A program made the position numbers and the translations under genes. The notes under the pieces are model-generated. The model worked only from the letters and a program-made list of their open reading frames with translations. It did not search any database and was not told the origin of the DNA. A stretch of DNA of 13,879 nt from an uncultured Erysipelotrichaceae bacterium (lineage in GTDB: Bacteria > Bacillota_I > Bacilli_A > RFN20 > CAG-826), in contig ONWJ01000016.1 of assembly GCA_900321535.1 (NCBI GenBank), positions 1 through 13,879 on the forward strand, given 5' to 3'. Numbering within the stretch: the first letter of the stretch is position 1; every line of letters begins with the position of its first letter. Below are positions 7,340-13,353 of this stretch, in pieces.

Positions 7340-8350
7340 ATGTTGATGAGACAACCTAAACCAATTCAGCAAGGGGATACGATCTACATGGTCGCGCCTT
7401 CTTTCGGCGTCACCATCGATCCCTATATGACCCGTTATGAAGAATCCATCAAACGATTCAAAAAAGCCGGGTATCGCGTCGAGGAAGGACCGAACGTTCA
7501 TTTGGATGAAGGAATCGCCGCAAGTGCATCTCCGCAAGCAAGAGCGAAAGAGATCAATGACGCGTTTGCTTCTGATGCTTCTTTGATCCTCTCCGTCGGC
7601 GGAGGGGAAGTGATGGTGGAGATGCTGCCTTATGTCGACTTCGCTGCCATCAAAAAGCAGGAACCGAAATGGTTCATGGGGTTCTCAGATAATACCAATC
7701 TCACATTGCCCCTTGTCTTGCTTACCGACACCATGTCCATCTATGGGCCGTGCACGCCGAGTTTCTATCAAAAGAAGTGGCGGTTATCAGAAGAAGATAG
7801 CTTCAAACTTCTCAAAGGCGAGCGGGTTTTGCAAGGATATCCAAAATACTCCATCACCAAATCCAACAAGGACCACCCATTATGGGCTTACCGTTTGACC
7901 CAAGAGAAAGTCATTACGCCTGTCGGATATAAAGCTCCAATTGAAGGGAGACTCCTTGGTGGTTGCCTCGATTGCATCCTCGGACTTGTCGGCACTCCAT
8001 ATGGAGATATCGCTGGATTTAGAAAGCGTCACCCTGAAGGTATCATCTGGTTCTTGGAAGCCTGCGATTTGAATCCACTTGGCATTCGAAGAGGACTCTT
8101 CCAACTGAAACAAGCCGGCTGGTTTGAAGGGGCGAAAGGATTCTTGCTTGGGCGTCATCTTTGCCGCGACCAAGAAATCTTCGAGGTCAACAAATACAAT
8201 GCGGTGACCGATATTTTAGGAGATTTGGGCTTACCCATTCTCATGGATATCGATCTGGGGCATATTCCACCTTCGATGCCGATCAAAGTCGGCGCGATGG
8301 CGGAAGTCGCTTATGAAAACGGCAATATCATATTTAAATATAAGGAATAG
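7340..8350 (+). CDS. S66-family peptidase, LD-carboxypeptidase/MccF-like
   Basis: S66 serine peptidases remove the terminal D-Ala from muropeptide tetrapeptides (LdcA, peptidoglycan recycling) or cleave acyl-sulfamoyl adenylates such as processed microcin C (MccF). The N-terminus has GDTIYMVAPSFG, the family signature. Numbering from the ATG at 7340 (336 residues), the nucleophile is Ser116 in GFSDNTNL and the Glu of the triad is probably E240 in WFLEACD. The His is H308 in DLGHIPPSMPI. These match the Ser-Glu-His triad of the family, so the enzyme looks intact. There is no signal peptide, so it acts in the cytosol. The open frame reaches a TTG at 7331, but promoter geometry favours 7340 or 7346. 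A cyclophilin gene follows after 12 bases in the same operon. I cannot decide between recycling and detoxification from sequence alone. Confidence 0.88.
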   Translation: MLMRQPKPIQQGDTIYMVAPSFGVTIDPYMTRYEESIKRFKKAGYRVEEGPNVHLDEGIAASASPQARAKEINDAFASDASLILSVGGGEVMVEMLPYVDFAAIKKQEPKWFMGFSDNTNLTLPLVLLTDTMSIYGPCTPSFYQKKWRLSEEDSFKLLKGERVLQGYPKYSITKSNKDHPLWAYRLTQEKVITPVGYKAPIEGRLLGGCLDCILGLVGTPYGDIAGFRKRHPEGIIWFLEACDLNPLGIRRGLFQLKQAGWFEGAKGFLLGRHLCRDQEIFEVNKYNAVTDILGDLGLPILMDIDLGHIPPSMPIKVGAMAEVAYENGNIIFKYKE

Positions 8351-8362
8351 AAAGGAACCTCT

Positions 8363-8860
8363 ATGATTATTCTCACTATCAAAGATTTCGGCGATATCAA
8401 AATCGAACTCGACCGTGATAATGCGCCGATTAGCTGCAACAACTTCGCCTATCTTGTAGGAACAGGCTACTATAACGGCCTCACCTTCCATCGCATCATC
8501 CGTCATTTTATGATCCAAGGCGGCTGCCCGTTAGGCAACGGCACCGGCGGACCTGGGTATTCCATCAAAGGTGAATTCGGCGCCAATGGAGTCAAAAACG
8601 AATTGAAGCATGCACGCGGTGTTATTTCCATGGCTCGTTCGATGATGCCAAATTCGGCCGGAAGCCAATTCTTCATCTGCGATACCGATGACTTTTTCCT
8701 CGATGGCAACTATGCTGCCTTTGGCAAAGTCGTCGAAGGCATGGATGTGGTGGACCGCATCGCCAAAGTCCCAACTGGACCTAATGACCGCCCAAGAACC
8801 CCGGTCGTCATCGAAAAAGCCGTCGCGATCGATGAACCATACGAAGATCCAAGGAAATAA
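8363..8860 (+). CDS. Cyclophilin-type peptidyl-prolyl cis-trans isomerase
   Basis: This enzyme catalyses cis-trans isomerisation of proline peptide bonds. It is a single 165-residue cyclophilin domain without signal peptide or membrane helix, so it is cytosolic. Core motifs are present: FHRII (42-46, with the catalytic Arg44), FMIQGG (49-54), ISMARS (88-93) and GSQFFI (100-105). The position of the cyclosporin-contacting Trp is Phe (FFLDG, 111-115), as in many bacterial members. The usual His of the LDGKHVVFG motif is Tyr117 in LDGNYAAFG. It has a short charged C-terminal tail. Translation starts at the ATG 6 bases after AAAGGA (8351-8356), 12 bases downstream of the S66 peptidase stop. A terminator follows. 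Confidence 0.95.
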   Translation: MIILTIKDFGDIKIELDRDNAPISCNNFAYLVGTGYYNGLTFHRIIRHFMIQGGCPLGNGTGGPGYSIKGEFGANGVKNELKHARGVISMARSMMPNSAGSQFFICDTDDFFLDGNYAAFGKVVEGMDVVDRIAKVPTGPNDRPRTPVVIEKAVAIDEPYEDPRK

Positions 8861-8873
8861 ATCATCGTAACCT

Positions 8874-8904
8874 AAGTCATCTCAAACGGGATGACTTTTT
8901 ATTT
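8874..8904 (+). terminator. Intrinsic terminator after the cyclophilin gene
   Basis: AAGTCATC (8874-8881) and GATGACTT (8890-8897) form an 8-bp stem around an 8-base loop. A T-rich stretch (8896-8904, interrupted by one A) follows. It closes the S66 peptidase-cyclophilin operon 13 bases after the stop codon. Confidence 0.8.
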
Positions 8905-8918
8905 CTAGATAAGGCGCA

Positions 8919-8924
8919 TACAAT
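8919..8924 (+). promoter_or_regulatory. -10 box of the lipid kinase gene, leaderless type
   Basis: TACAAT (8919-8924, 5/6 match) ends exactly 6 bases before the ATG at 8931, with ATCCCC between and no Shine-Dalgarno. The -35 position is T-rich only (TTTTTA, 8896-8901) and overlaps the preceding terminator tail. The spacing places the transcription start at the A of the ATG. Confidence 0.45.
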
Positions 8925-8930
8925 ATCCCC

Positions 8931-9833
8931 ATGCAAGAAAAAGCGGTGTTTTGCGAAGAGAATCGTGACAGAAAGGCGCTTTTTCTTTATTCAGAGAAAA
9001 GCGGCAGGGCCAATATCCGTAAGCATCTGCCTGAAATGATTGAAGAGCTTAGAGACTGCTTTTTAACTTTAGATGTCTTTAATAGCCCTTCGGCAGAAGA
9101 AGGTGCGAAAAAAGCCAAAGAAGCCTGCGGAATCTACGATGTTTTGATTGTCTTCGGTGGCGATGGGACGATGCGTAACATCATCAACGCCCTCGCCCCA
9201 ATGGACAATGCACCGATTCTAGGCTATATCAATGGCGGAACCATCTCGGATATCGGGGTGAATTTCGGCATCAAAGGTTCGCACCGTCACGCGGTCAACA
9301 TCATCAAGGCTGGGAATATCGCTTCCTTTGATGTTGGCAAGATCAATGACGAGTACTTTGGCTATGTTGCAGCGGTGGGCGCATTTGCCGATATCCCATA
9401 CACGGTCCGCCGCAATCAGAAAAAACGCATCGGAAGACTCGCCTATTATCTAAAAGCAGTGCAGGAAGCCTTCGTTCCTGACAAAGTAAAAGGCGTTTTG
9501 CGGGTAAACGGGCAAGAGATTCCTTTTAAAACCCCGTTCCTTCTTTGCTTATCCGGCCGGAATATGGCGGGGTTCTTGGTTTCTAGAAAATCGCGTTTCG
9601 ATGATGGCAAATTTGAGTTATATATAACCAAACCAGGGCTATTCAATGGGCTTTTGCATTATTTTTTCTTTAAAATGCGAACCGATTGCTATATTTCGGA
9701 TCATTTCGAGATCGAAATTGATTATTCGGAGCCTTGGGACCTTGATGGAGAAAAAGGCCCCGTAGGGGTAGTGACCATCTCTTGCCTCCCTAGAAGGCTT
9801 AAAATATTCTGCGCTGAGAAATACAAAAATTGA
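8931..9833 (+). CDS. Diacylglycerol kinase-like lipid kinase (DgkB/YegS family)
   Basis: Members phosphorylate diacylglycerol or related lipids at the membrane surface, returning diacylglycerol to phospholipid synthesis. This 300-residue protein has the DAGK catalytic signature FGGDGTMRNIINAL (75-88) and a second nucleotide-loop segment GYINGGTISDIG (98-109). DDGKFEL (224-230) belongs to the C-terminal beta-sandwich, and WDLDGEKG (269-276) contains the catalytic-type DGE. In the second segment the common family form PxGTxND reads NGGTISD, with Asn for Pro and Ser for Asn. The first 14 residues are weakly conserved; the Rossmann-like domain seems to start at KALFLYSEKSGR. No Shine-Dalgarno, so probably a leaderless message. 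It forms its own unit between a terminator and the 741-aa gene. The lipid substrate is not known. Confidence 0.9.
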   Translation: MQEKAVFCEENRDRKALFLYSEKSGRANIRKHLPEMIEELRDCFLTLDVFNSPSAEEGAKKAKEACGIYDVLIVFGGDGTMRNIINALAPMDNAPILGYINGGTISDIGVNFGIKGSHRHAVNIIKAGNIASFDVGKINDEYFGYVAAVGAFADIPYTVRRNQKKRIGRLAYYLKAVQEAFVPDKVKGVLRVNGQEIPFKTPFLLCLSGRNMAGFLVSRKSRFDDGKFELYITKPGLFNGLLHYFFFKMRTDCYISDHFEIEIDYSEPWDLDGEKGPVGVVTISCLPRRLKIFCAEKYKN

Positions 9834-9929
9834 CAAACAACTCCCTTTTAAGATTGGGAAAAAACGCATAATAAAACAAAAAATAGTGGGGATTTGCAAA
9901 GATTGCTTTCCTTTTTTGGAACACTCATT

Positions 9930-9958
9930 TATTATTAGGTAAATCTTTTTGCGGAGGG
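9930..9958 (+). promoter_or_regulatory. Possible promoter and ribosome binding site of the 741-aa membrane protein gene
   Basis: The 135-base gap after the lipid kinase is AT-rich. The best -10 candidate is TATTAT (9930-9935, 5/6), with no good -35. A perfect TTGACA at 9830-9835, overlapping the lipid kinase stop, has no -10 at proper spacing. The ribosome binding site GGAGGG (9953-9958) lies 10 bases before the ATG at 9969 and firmly fixes that start. Confidence 0.35.
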
Positions 9959-9968
9959 AAAAAGCAAA

Positions 9969-12194
9969 ATGAAAAAGAAGATTGTCGTCTTAAATGTCGT
10001 CGGCCTTATTCTTATGGCCCTCGGCGTAGCGGGCTTCATGCTTGGTCCATGGTTCTTTGGACTTAGAAATGGAACCCCGTTCTACACCTACACAGAGATC
10101 TTCGCCAACATCCCTGCACTATTCACTGGTCTGTTCAACTTCAATGTCCAGAGCCAGGGCTTCATCATGCAGATTGTTGTCTTGTCCATCTCTGCCATCG
10201 CGATCATCCTACTGATCGTTCACCTCATCGTGCTCATTGTTAAGAAGTGCGGTAAATCTGTCCTCGCATGGTTTGCCTTCTTGCTTGGCGTCGCGATCCT
10301 CATCTTCATGATGTTGTGGATCCTCATCCCAGGCAACGCTGGTTACTATGCCGCAGGCGCCTCCCTTACTGGCAAATACGCATTAACCGGTTGGTTTGGC
10401 GTTGGTTTCGCCGTCTTTAAAGGCATTATCCTTGGCTATGGCCCACTTCGCAAAGCCTTTGCATTAGTACTCATCATCGGCGTCCTCGCGTTGATTGTCG
10501 TCGGTGCTATCCTCATGTTCATCGCCTACATCCTCGAACTCGTCAAACTCGGCAGAATCCGCAAGGAAAAGAAAGCCGCTGCTGACGAAGAGGCTGAAGA
10601 AATCGAAGTCGCCGAAGATGGCGATGTCGTGGCCGAAGAAGTTGATGAAGAAGAGAAAAAGGAAGATGCCGAAGCCGAAGACGATGGCCGTTATCGCCCA
10701 CGTCCAGCCGAAGCGCAACCAATGCCAGCTGGCATCCAAGGACCTCTCCTTGTTCAATACATCAACACGTATGCACCAGAGCCAGGCAAGAAGAATGCTG
10801 TTCCTGTCTCTGAAATCCAAGACGTTGTCAACGGTGAGAAGCCATTGACCGCTGATGAAGTTCGCAAGATCATCAAGGAAGAGCTCGCCTCCAAAGAAGA
10901 GGCCCCAGCTCAGCCAGTGATCGTCTCCGTCCCAGCCCCAAAGAAAGAAGAAGAACCAGCTTTGACCGCTGAAGACGTTCGCAAGATCTTCGAAGAAGAA
11001 CTTCGCAAAGCACAACCAGACGAAGGCGATGTCGTCGTCGAAGAAGAACCTGTCCCAGGTTTGACCGCTGACGAAGTCCGCGCCATCATCGACGAAGCTT
11101 TGGCCGAAAAGCCAGAAGAAGCCCCAGTCGAAGAAGAAACCAAAGAAGAACAAGACGTCCGCGCCATCATCCGCGAAGAACTTGCTAGCTTCTATGGTGA
11201 GAAAGACGCCGCCGAAGCCGCTCGCAAAGCCGCTGAAGAAGAGGAAGCCCGCAAGGCTGCCGAAGAAGAAGCCGCTCGCAAAGCCGCCGAGGAAGAAGAA
11301 GCTGCCCGCAAGGCCGCTGAAGAAGAAGCTCGTCGCCAAGAAATAGAAGAAGCTCGCCGCCAGGCCGCTGAAGAAGCCCGCAAGGCTGCCGAAGAAGAAG
11401 CCGCTCGCAAAGCCGCTGAAGAAGAGGAAGCCCGCAAGGCCGCCGAAGAAGCGAAGAAGGAAGAAGAAGCGTTGTCTGCTGAAGAAATCCGCAAGATCAT
11501 CGCTGATGCCCTTGCCGCTGAAAAGCCAGAAGAAAAGCCAGCCGAACCAGCACCTGAAGGTTTGACCGCTGACGATATCCGCGACATCATCCGCGAAGAA
11601 CTCGCCGGTCTTGTCAAAGAAGAACCAGCACCAGAGCCGGTTGTCGTCGAGGAAAAGCCAGCTGAGCCAGCCCCAGCCCCAACGGTTACCGTCGTTGTCC
11701 AGGCACCTGAAGCTAAGCCAGAAGAAAAGCCAGAAGAGCCGGAAGAAAAAGGACCAGCCCCAGAGCGCATCCCATTCCCAACCCGCTTGCTCTCCTCTGA
11801 CGAAGACGTTCAAGAGAACTACAACATCTTGAAGTCTGAAATCCTTGCTTATGGCGTCAAGAGCCGTGTCTCCAACACCGGTGATACCTTCCGCCTCCAC
11901 AAGATTACTTACGTCAAGATGACCGTCGCAGGTAAGGGCCTCAAGCTCTACTTCGCCCTCGATCCAAAGGATTATGCGGATTCCAAGATCCCTGTCTCCG
12001 ATGCCGGACACAAGGGTGCTTACCAGGATATCCCGCTCGTCTTCAAGGTTAAGAGCGATCTCTCCTTGCGCCGCGCGAAACAGCTCATTGCTGATGTCAT
12101 GGCCAAGTTTGGCAACGAAAAAGGCGAAATCGAAGAACGCGATTGGGCCTATGCGTTGAAAGACTACGGCGTTGCCTCAGATGACGATGACTGA
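9969..12194 (+). CDS. Membrane-anchored protein with repeated helical motifs and an Ala/Glu/Arg coiled coil; function unknown
   Basis: I do not recognise this 741-residue protein as a named family. Residues 1-195 are a membrane domain with strong hydrophobic segments at about 5-30, 66-91, 98-120 and 163-192, and possibly one at 138-156. Basic residues (KLGRIRKEKK) then lead into an acidic linker (203-240). Residues 241-600 are Pro/Glu/Ala-rich. They carry six copies of a motif like LTADEVRKIIKEELA (293, 332, 365, 392, 502, 532) and, at 411-500, an uninterrupted Ala/Glu/Lys/Arg stretch predicted to be a long helix or coiled coil. Residues about 603-715 form a compact C-terminal domain containing LKLYFALDPKDY (658-669). 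This domain resembles one I recall from uncharacterised Firmicutes proteins, though I cannot name it. The tail is acidic. Topology suggests a cytosolic C-terminus. Its own ribosome binding site and terminator make it monocistronic. A scaffold or spacer role is only a guess. Confidence 0.85.
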   Translation: MKKKIVVLNVVGLILMALGVAGFMLGPWFFGLRNGTPFYTYTEIFANIPALFTGLFNFNVQSQGFIMQIVVLSISAIAIILLIVHLIVLIVKKCGKSVLAWFAFLLGVAILIFMMLWILIPGNAGYYAAGASLTGKYALTGWFGVGFAVFKGIILGYGPLRKAFALVLIIGVLALIVVGAILMFIAYILELVKLGRIRKEKKAAADEEAEEIEVAEDGDVVAEEVDEEEKKEDAEAEDDGRYRPRPAEAQPMPAGIQGPLLVQYINTYAPEPGKKNAVPVSEIQDVVNGEKPLTADEVRKIIKEELASKEEAPAQPVIVSVPAPKKEEEPALTAEDVRKIFEEELRKAQPDEGDVVVEEEPVPGLTADEVRAIIDEALAEKPEEAPVEEETKEEQDVRAIIREELASFYGEKDAAEAARKAAEEEEARKAAEEEAARKAAEEEEAARKAAEEEARRQEIEEARRQAAEEARKAAEEEAARKAAEEEEARKAAEEAKKEEEALSAEEIRKIIADALAAEKPEEKPAEPAPEGLTADDIRDIIREELAGLVKEEPAPEPVVVEEKPAEPAPAPTVTVVVQAPEAKPEEKPEEPEEKGPAPERIPFPTRLLSSDEDVQENYNILKSEILAYGVKSRVSNTGDTFRLHKITYVKMTVAGKGLKLYFALDPKDYADSKIPVSDAGHKGAYQDIPLVFKVKSDLSLRRAKQLIADVMAKFGNEKGEIEERDWAYALKDYGVASDDDD
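10845..11606 (+). repeat. Six degenerate copies of a 15-codon helical motif
   Basis: Within the 741-aa gene, the motif (L-T-A-D/E-D/E-V/I-R-x-I-I/F-x-E/D-E/A-L-A/R) starts at nucleotides 10845, 10962, 11061, 11142, 11472 and 11562. Four copies begin with the identical 11 bases TTGACCGCTGA, so similarity holds at codon level as well as protein level. Copies are 27-39 residues apart, except for a 110-residue gap between the fourth and fifth that holds the coiled coil. Each copy can form an amphipathic helix of about four turns with Val/Ile/Leu on one side. Confidence 0.85.
11214..11440 (+). repeat. Exact 44-base internal duplications in the coiled-coil coding region
   Basis: The 44 bases at 11244-11287 recur exactly at 11373-11416 (129 bases, 43 codons apart). 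The 44 bases at 11214-11257 recur exactly at 11397-11440 (183 bases, 61 codons apart). The units encode EARKAAEEE-type stretches. Both offsets are multiples of three, so gain or loss keeps the frame. The segment is a likely site of slippage or recombination length changes. Confidence 0.85.
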
Positions 12195-12216
12195 TCTTCA
12201 CTGATATCTAACGAAC

Positions 12217-12246
12217 ACCGCCTTAGGGTAACCTAGGGCGGTTTTC
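12217..12246 (+). terminator. Intrinsic terminator of the 741-aa membrane protein gene
   Basis: ACCGCCTTAGG (12217-12227) and CCTAGGGCGGT (12232-12242) form an 11-bp stem with one T-G pair. It is closed by GTAA, a GNRA-type tetraloop, and followed by TTTT. It starts 22 bases after the stop codon and separates this gene from the CNNM pair. Confidence 0.88.
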
Positions 12247-12258
12247 AATTGGGCGGTC

Positions 12259-12287
12259 TTTCTATTCATGCTTGTTTGGCATATAAT
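12259..12287 (+). promoter_or_regulatory. Putative promoter of the CNNM gene pair
   Basis: A perfect -10 TATAAT lies at 12282-12287, with a weak -35 (TTTCTA, 12259-12264) at 17-base spacing. Transcription would begin near 12294, giving a leader of about 30 bases that holds a strong AAAGGAGGTG ribosome binding site (12308-12317) for the TTG start at 12325. Confidence 0.5.
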
Positions 12288-12324
12288 AACCACGTTGCGC
12301 AGGCAATAAAGGAGGTGGTGGTCT

Positions 12325-13353
12325 TTGGTAGACATACCTAGTTACATAGGAATCCCATTGCTCGTTTTATTCATCTTGATGAGCGCGTTCTATAACGCTA
12401 CTGAAACCGCCTATACCTGCCTGAATCAGTATAAATTCAAAGTCGAGGCCGAAAACGGCTCTAGAACCGCCAAGTTGGTTCTTCGTCTCCATGACCATTT
12501 CGATGCTACGTTGATTTCCGTTTTGATCGGAAACAATGTTTTTGCTGTTTTAATCTCGTTTGTATCGACCATCTTGTTCATGGGTTGGTTTGGGAAATAC
12601 ATCGATGATTCTGTCGTATCTCTTATCGCCTCCATCACGATGGCGATCTTTACGTTCCTTTTTGGTGATACCATCCCGAAGTTAATTGGTAAGAAGATGC
12701 CGGATAAAACCGCGCGCTTCACCGCCTATCCGATGGTGTTCTTCGTTGTTTTGTTCTACCCAGTCGGTTTGATTTTCCGTGGCTTATCTTGGCTTGTCCG
12801 CAAAGCATTCCACGCGGATAAGATGGTGGAAGTCACCGAAGAGGATTTCACATCCGCGGTTGAAGAAAGCGAAGAGGCGGGGCTACTTGAAGAAAACGAA
12901 TCGGATATCATCCAAGCGACCCTTGATTTCGATGATACCTCGGTCAAGGAAGTCTTAACCCCAAGACGCAGAATGCAGATGCTCGATATTTCTGGTCTTA
13001 CCAACGAAAAGCTTCTTTCCTTCATTTCCAAAACCAACTATTCCCGTATTCCCTTATACGCGAAAAGCCCGGATAAAATCGTCGGGGTTTTGGTGGTGAA
13101 AAACTTCTTAAACGCTTATTTCATTTCTCCGAAGGCCACGAACTACTTGGATTTCGTTCAGAAGCCTTATTTTGTTACTCCATCGGTTAAGATCGATGAC
13201 CTTTTGGATGGCTTCAAAAAGCATCACACCCATATTGCTTTGGTCCGTAAAGAAGGCAAACTCGTGGGCATGGTCACGATGGAAGACGTCTTAGAAGAAC
13301 TTGTCGGCGGCATCAAAGAAACGGCGAAGAACGTCGGGGAGGTGAAACAATGA
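12325..13353 (+). CDS. CNNM/CorC-type membrane protein (DUF21 plus CBS pair), first paralogue
   Basis: CNNM/CorC (hemolysin-C-like) proteins are linked to magnesium or other divalent-cation efflux at the cytoplasmic membrane. Residues 1-165 are the DUF21 transmembrane domain and about 205-330 a CBS pair (KEVLTPRRRMQMLDI, then GVLVVKNFL and GMVTMEDVLEELVGGI). The protein ends at 342, right after the second CBS unit, and so lacks the C-terminal CorC/HlyC domain that brings relatives to about 420-440 residues. Membrane motifs are altered: the usual SAFFSxSE is SAFYNATE (20-27), GNxxxN is GNNVFA (69-74) and FGE is FGD (113-115). The start is TTG, supported by AGGAGG 9 bases upstream and by no in-frame ATG nearby. 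It overlaps the next gene by 4 bases (ATGA), so the two are translationally coupled and may form a heteromer. Confidence 0.92.
   Translation: MVDIPSYIGIPLLVLFILMSAFYNATETAYTCLNQYKFKVEAENGSRTAKLVLRLHDHFDATLISVLIGNNVFAVLISFVSTILFMGWFGKYIDDSVVSLIASITMAIFTFLFGDTIPKLIGKKMPDKTARFTAYPMVFFVVLFYPVGLIFRGLSWLVRKAFHADKMVEVTEEDFTSAVEESEEAGLLEENESDIIQATLDFDDTSVKEVLTPRRRMQMLDISGLTNEKLLSFISKTNYSRIPLYAKSPDKIVGVLVVKNFLNAYFISPKATNYLDFVQKPYFVTPSVKIDDLLDGFKKHHTHIALVRKEGKLVGMVTMEDVLEELVGGIKETAKNVGEVKQ

Noticed and set aside
9830..9835. Perfect TTGACA as the -35 of the 741-aa gene
   Set aside because: No -10-like hexamer occurs at 15-19 bases spacing, and it would give a leader of more than 100 bases without visible structure.
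9840..9865. TCCC/GGGA hairpin as a terminator for the lipid kinase gene
   Set aside because: The stem is only four base pairs and is followed by A residues, not T, on the plus strand.
11199..11468. The repeated coiled-coil region as a CRISPR or tandem non-coding repeat array
   Set aside because: The repeats are in frame, irregularly spaced and translate into a continuous Ala/Glu/Arg helix within an intact gene.
10464..12011. A 515-codon open frame on the minus strand, antisense to the 741-aa gene
   Set aside because: It is a by-product of the GAA/GCC/AAG-rich repeats, which give TTC/GGC/CTT in antisense. The product is an implausible Phe/Gly/Trp-rich chain, and it has no ribosome binding site.
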